A stretch of 64,000 nucleotides of DNA from Aureibaculum algae (GTDB lineage: Bacteria > Bacteroidota > Bacteroidia > Flavobacteriales > Flavobacteriaceae), in NCBI RefSeq assembly GCF_006065315.1, contig NZ_CP040749.1:2122501-2186500 (forward strand), given 5' to 3'. This document shows, one piece after another, positions 62,906 through 64,000 of this stretch (position 1 is the stretch's first letter; each line of letters starts with the position of its first letter). The position numbers and the translations under genes are program-made. The notes under the pieces were generated by a model, which did no database searches, was not told the DNA's origin, and saw only the letters and a list, made by a program, of their open reading frames with translations.

Positions 62906-63109
62906 CTAAGCCGTAATGGCAAAAGTTACTTTTGTGGTCACACGGTATTCCGCTACCTGATTGTTATTAACTGTTGCTTGCATGTCTTTTACATAAACAG
63001 ATTTAATGTTTTTTACTGTTTTGGAAGCTTCTGTAACAACATTTTTAACCGCATCATCAAAACTTACGGTAGAATTCCCTAATACTTCAATTACTTTTAA
63101 TACTGACAT
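62906..63109 (-). CDS. Dodecin family flavin-binding protein
   Basis: A 67-residue protein, the typical dodecin length. The motifs VLKVIEVLGNSTVSFDDAVK and EYRVTTKVTFAI give the beta-alpha-beta-beta fold, with the flavin-stacking aromatic or polar residue region VKNIKSVYVKDM. Dodecamers store or buffer flavins in the cytosol and limit flavin-driven oxidative damage. It is monocistronic behind island promoter 13, with its own terminator. Confidence 0.92.
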   Translation of the reverse strand: MSVLKVIEVLGNSTVSFDDAVKNVVTEASKTVKNIKSVYVKDMQATVNNNQVAEYRVTTKVTFAITA

Positions 63110-63136
63110 AACTAAGTGATTTTAAAATTAATATAT

Positions 63137-63179
63137 CAAAAGTAGAAATCAAATTTATTATACGAAATGATCTTGATCA
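63137..63179 (-). promoter_or_regulatory. Island promoter 13 (minus): TGATCAAGATCA plus TACTTTTG
   Basis: The palindrome (63168-63179) is centred 29.5 bp before an exact minus-strand -7 box at 63137-63144. Dodecin ATG lies 27 bp after the box. Confidence 0.8.
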
Positions 63180-63238
63180 GGAAACGAAAATAAGTAGTAA
63201 CATGCTTTATATTAAAATAAAGAATTGATGACTTCATT

Positions 63239-63257
63239 TTGAATATGGAATATTCAA
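63239..63257. repeat. Palindrome TTGAATATGGAATATTCAA, right copy
   Basis: A 9-1-9 inverted repeat with one mismatch, nearly the same as 30742-30758, and likewise followed by a TTGTATT...TTGATAA stretch. It lies between dodecin and the gene at 63399. Confidence 0.45.
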
Positions 63258-63398
63258 TTTGTTTGTATTTTGATAACTATAGTCGAATTCCGCTTAAAGT
63301 AATTTAAAATGTGTTACTATTTTGGTGTTAGTGTTAAGGTTGAATGGTAGCGTAGGTATTTTATTTTTTTATGAACCATAAACTTTGATGTAACTGAA

Positions 63399-63893
63399 CT
63401 AAACCTCTTCTAACGCCGTTTTTAAATGATGTAAATCATCATCAAAGCCTCTTATAATCAGTAAATAATTCCCATTATGTAACATCTCTATAAAAGTATC
63501 TGCATTTGTTTTTCCAGCACCTAAACCTCTTAATATACCATTTAAGCCTACGGATATACCTCCTAATGCTTTTCCATTAATTTCATGCATAAACAAAGAA
63601 GTTAATGAGCCAATAATATATACAGTGCCTATCTCAGGGTTTTTAAATATACCAAACTCTATGGCAGAACCCAGCACTTTTTTCCAATACTCTTTTAATT
63701 GTTTCTCGAATTGAATTTGGTCTTTTTTATTTTTAAAAGACTGTTCATTGGTAAACATACTAAGAATAGATAATTGAGAATTAATTTCACTATCATTCTT
63801 TAAAATATCTATTGCCGTTATCAATTTTTGTAATTGCGAAAATGACTTAATAAGAATATGTTTCTTTTTCGGATGTTGCACACTATAACTCAT
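63399..63893 (-). CDS. Hypothetical protein with Gly-rich hydrophobic centre
   Basis: A protein of about 164 residues; ATG 63893 (MSYSVQHPKKKHILIK) is preferred over the frame start at 63899. The N-terminal half is helical and charged; the centre (about residues 92-135, EIGTVYIIGSLTSLFMHEIN and ALGGISVGLNGILRGLGAG) is hydrophobic and glycine-rich; a small alpha/beta end follows (YLLIIRGFDDDLHHLKTALEE). It resembles in layout the DUF1269-like proteins of stress clusters. I do not recognise the family. It lies behind island promoter 14. Confidence 0.65.
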   Translation of the reverse strand: MSYSVQHPKKKHILIKSFSQLQKLITAIDILKNDSEINSQLSILSMFTNEQSFKNKKDQIQFEKQLKEYWKKVLGSAIEFGIFKNPEIGTVYIIGSLTSLFMHEINGKALGGISVGLNGILRGLGAGKTNADTFIEMLHNGNYLLIIRGFDDDLHHLKTALEEV

Positions 63894-63941
63894 AATCAAT
63901 TTTTAAAAGTATTAACGTTTTTCTAATAATACTTATGGGAG

Positions 63942-63984
63942 CTAAATTAATATGTTAATTAATTACGATGAATGACCTGGGTCA
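63942..63984 (-). promoter_or_regulatory. Island promoter 14 (minus): TGACCCAGGTCA plus TAATTTAG
   Basis: The palindrome (63973-63984) is centred 29.5 bp before a one-mismatch -7 box at 63942-63949 on the minus strand. Drives the gene ending at 63399. Confidence 0.65.
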
Positions 63985-64000
63985 TTTTTAAAGAGAATTT

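Overview
The window looks like chromosomal DNA from a marine-type member of the Flavobacteriaceae (Bacteroidota). The DNA is AT-rich. Promoters carry the Bacteroidota -7 box TAnnTTTG and lack E. coli-like -10/-35 boxes. One protein ends in a type A type-IX-secretion sorting domain. Further lineage markers are a cyclophilin-FKBP fusion, the SatD/DUF3307 pair and the VWA/AAA+ pair. No tRNA, rRNA, CRISPR array, prophage or complete insertion sequence was recognised.

Bases 1-30.6 kb are ordinary housekeeping chromosome. In order: a truncated leucine-rich repeat gene; hisF-hisIE; a VWA/AAA+ ATPase pair; a MITE-like 156-bp inverted-repeat element; a DUF2461 gene and a GIY-YIG gene; a SatD-like regulator behind three tandem palindromes; thioesterases and an MscS channel; an M19 dipeptidase; leuC-leuD and a LeuA-like synthase; a short DEAD-box helicase; an ECF sigma factor with its probable partner; an amidase and an M14 peptidase; a bacillithiol-transferase-like gene; the dual immunophilin; a tricorn-like S41 protease; a T9SS cargo protein; and aroC.

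Bases 30.6-64 kb are different. This half is a dense island of stress and low-oxygen type genes: a MacA/MacB-type exporter, a Cys-less ArsC-like protein, two AhpD-like CMD proteins, an acid phosphatase lipoprotein, a UbiB-family kinase, DUF4010, ferritin, a DUF1269-like coiled-coil protein, a frameshifted gpmA, three tandem coiled-coil lipoproteins, HdeD-like DUF308, oleate hydratase, a ferric-reductase-like flavocytochrome, TspO, four three-BON-domain proteins, an aldehyde dehydrogenase, a 3-hydroxyacyl-CoA dehydrogenase, ExoIII, an APC permease, thioredoxin, a CbpA-type J protein next to a divergent sigma-like protein, and dodecin.

The most striking observation is regulatory. Fourteen promoters in this half carry a TGA-N6-TCA palindrome (best form CTGACCTAGGTCAG). 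In every case its centre lies exactly 29.5 bp from the first base of a TAnnTTTG-like -7 box, on either strand. That places it near -41.5, the class II activator position of Crp/Fnr-family proteins. I found no convincing copy in the intergenic spaces of the first 30 kb. This implies one transcriptional activator, not encoded in the window, controlling the whole island. By analogy to FNR, Anr or DosR regulons it may be a redox or oxygen-limitation regulon, but the signal it senses is inference. Two of the controlled genes (DUF5661 and gpmA) are broken by a single point lesion each.
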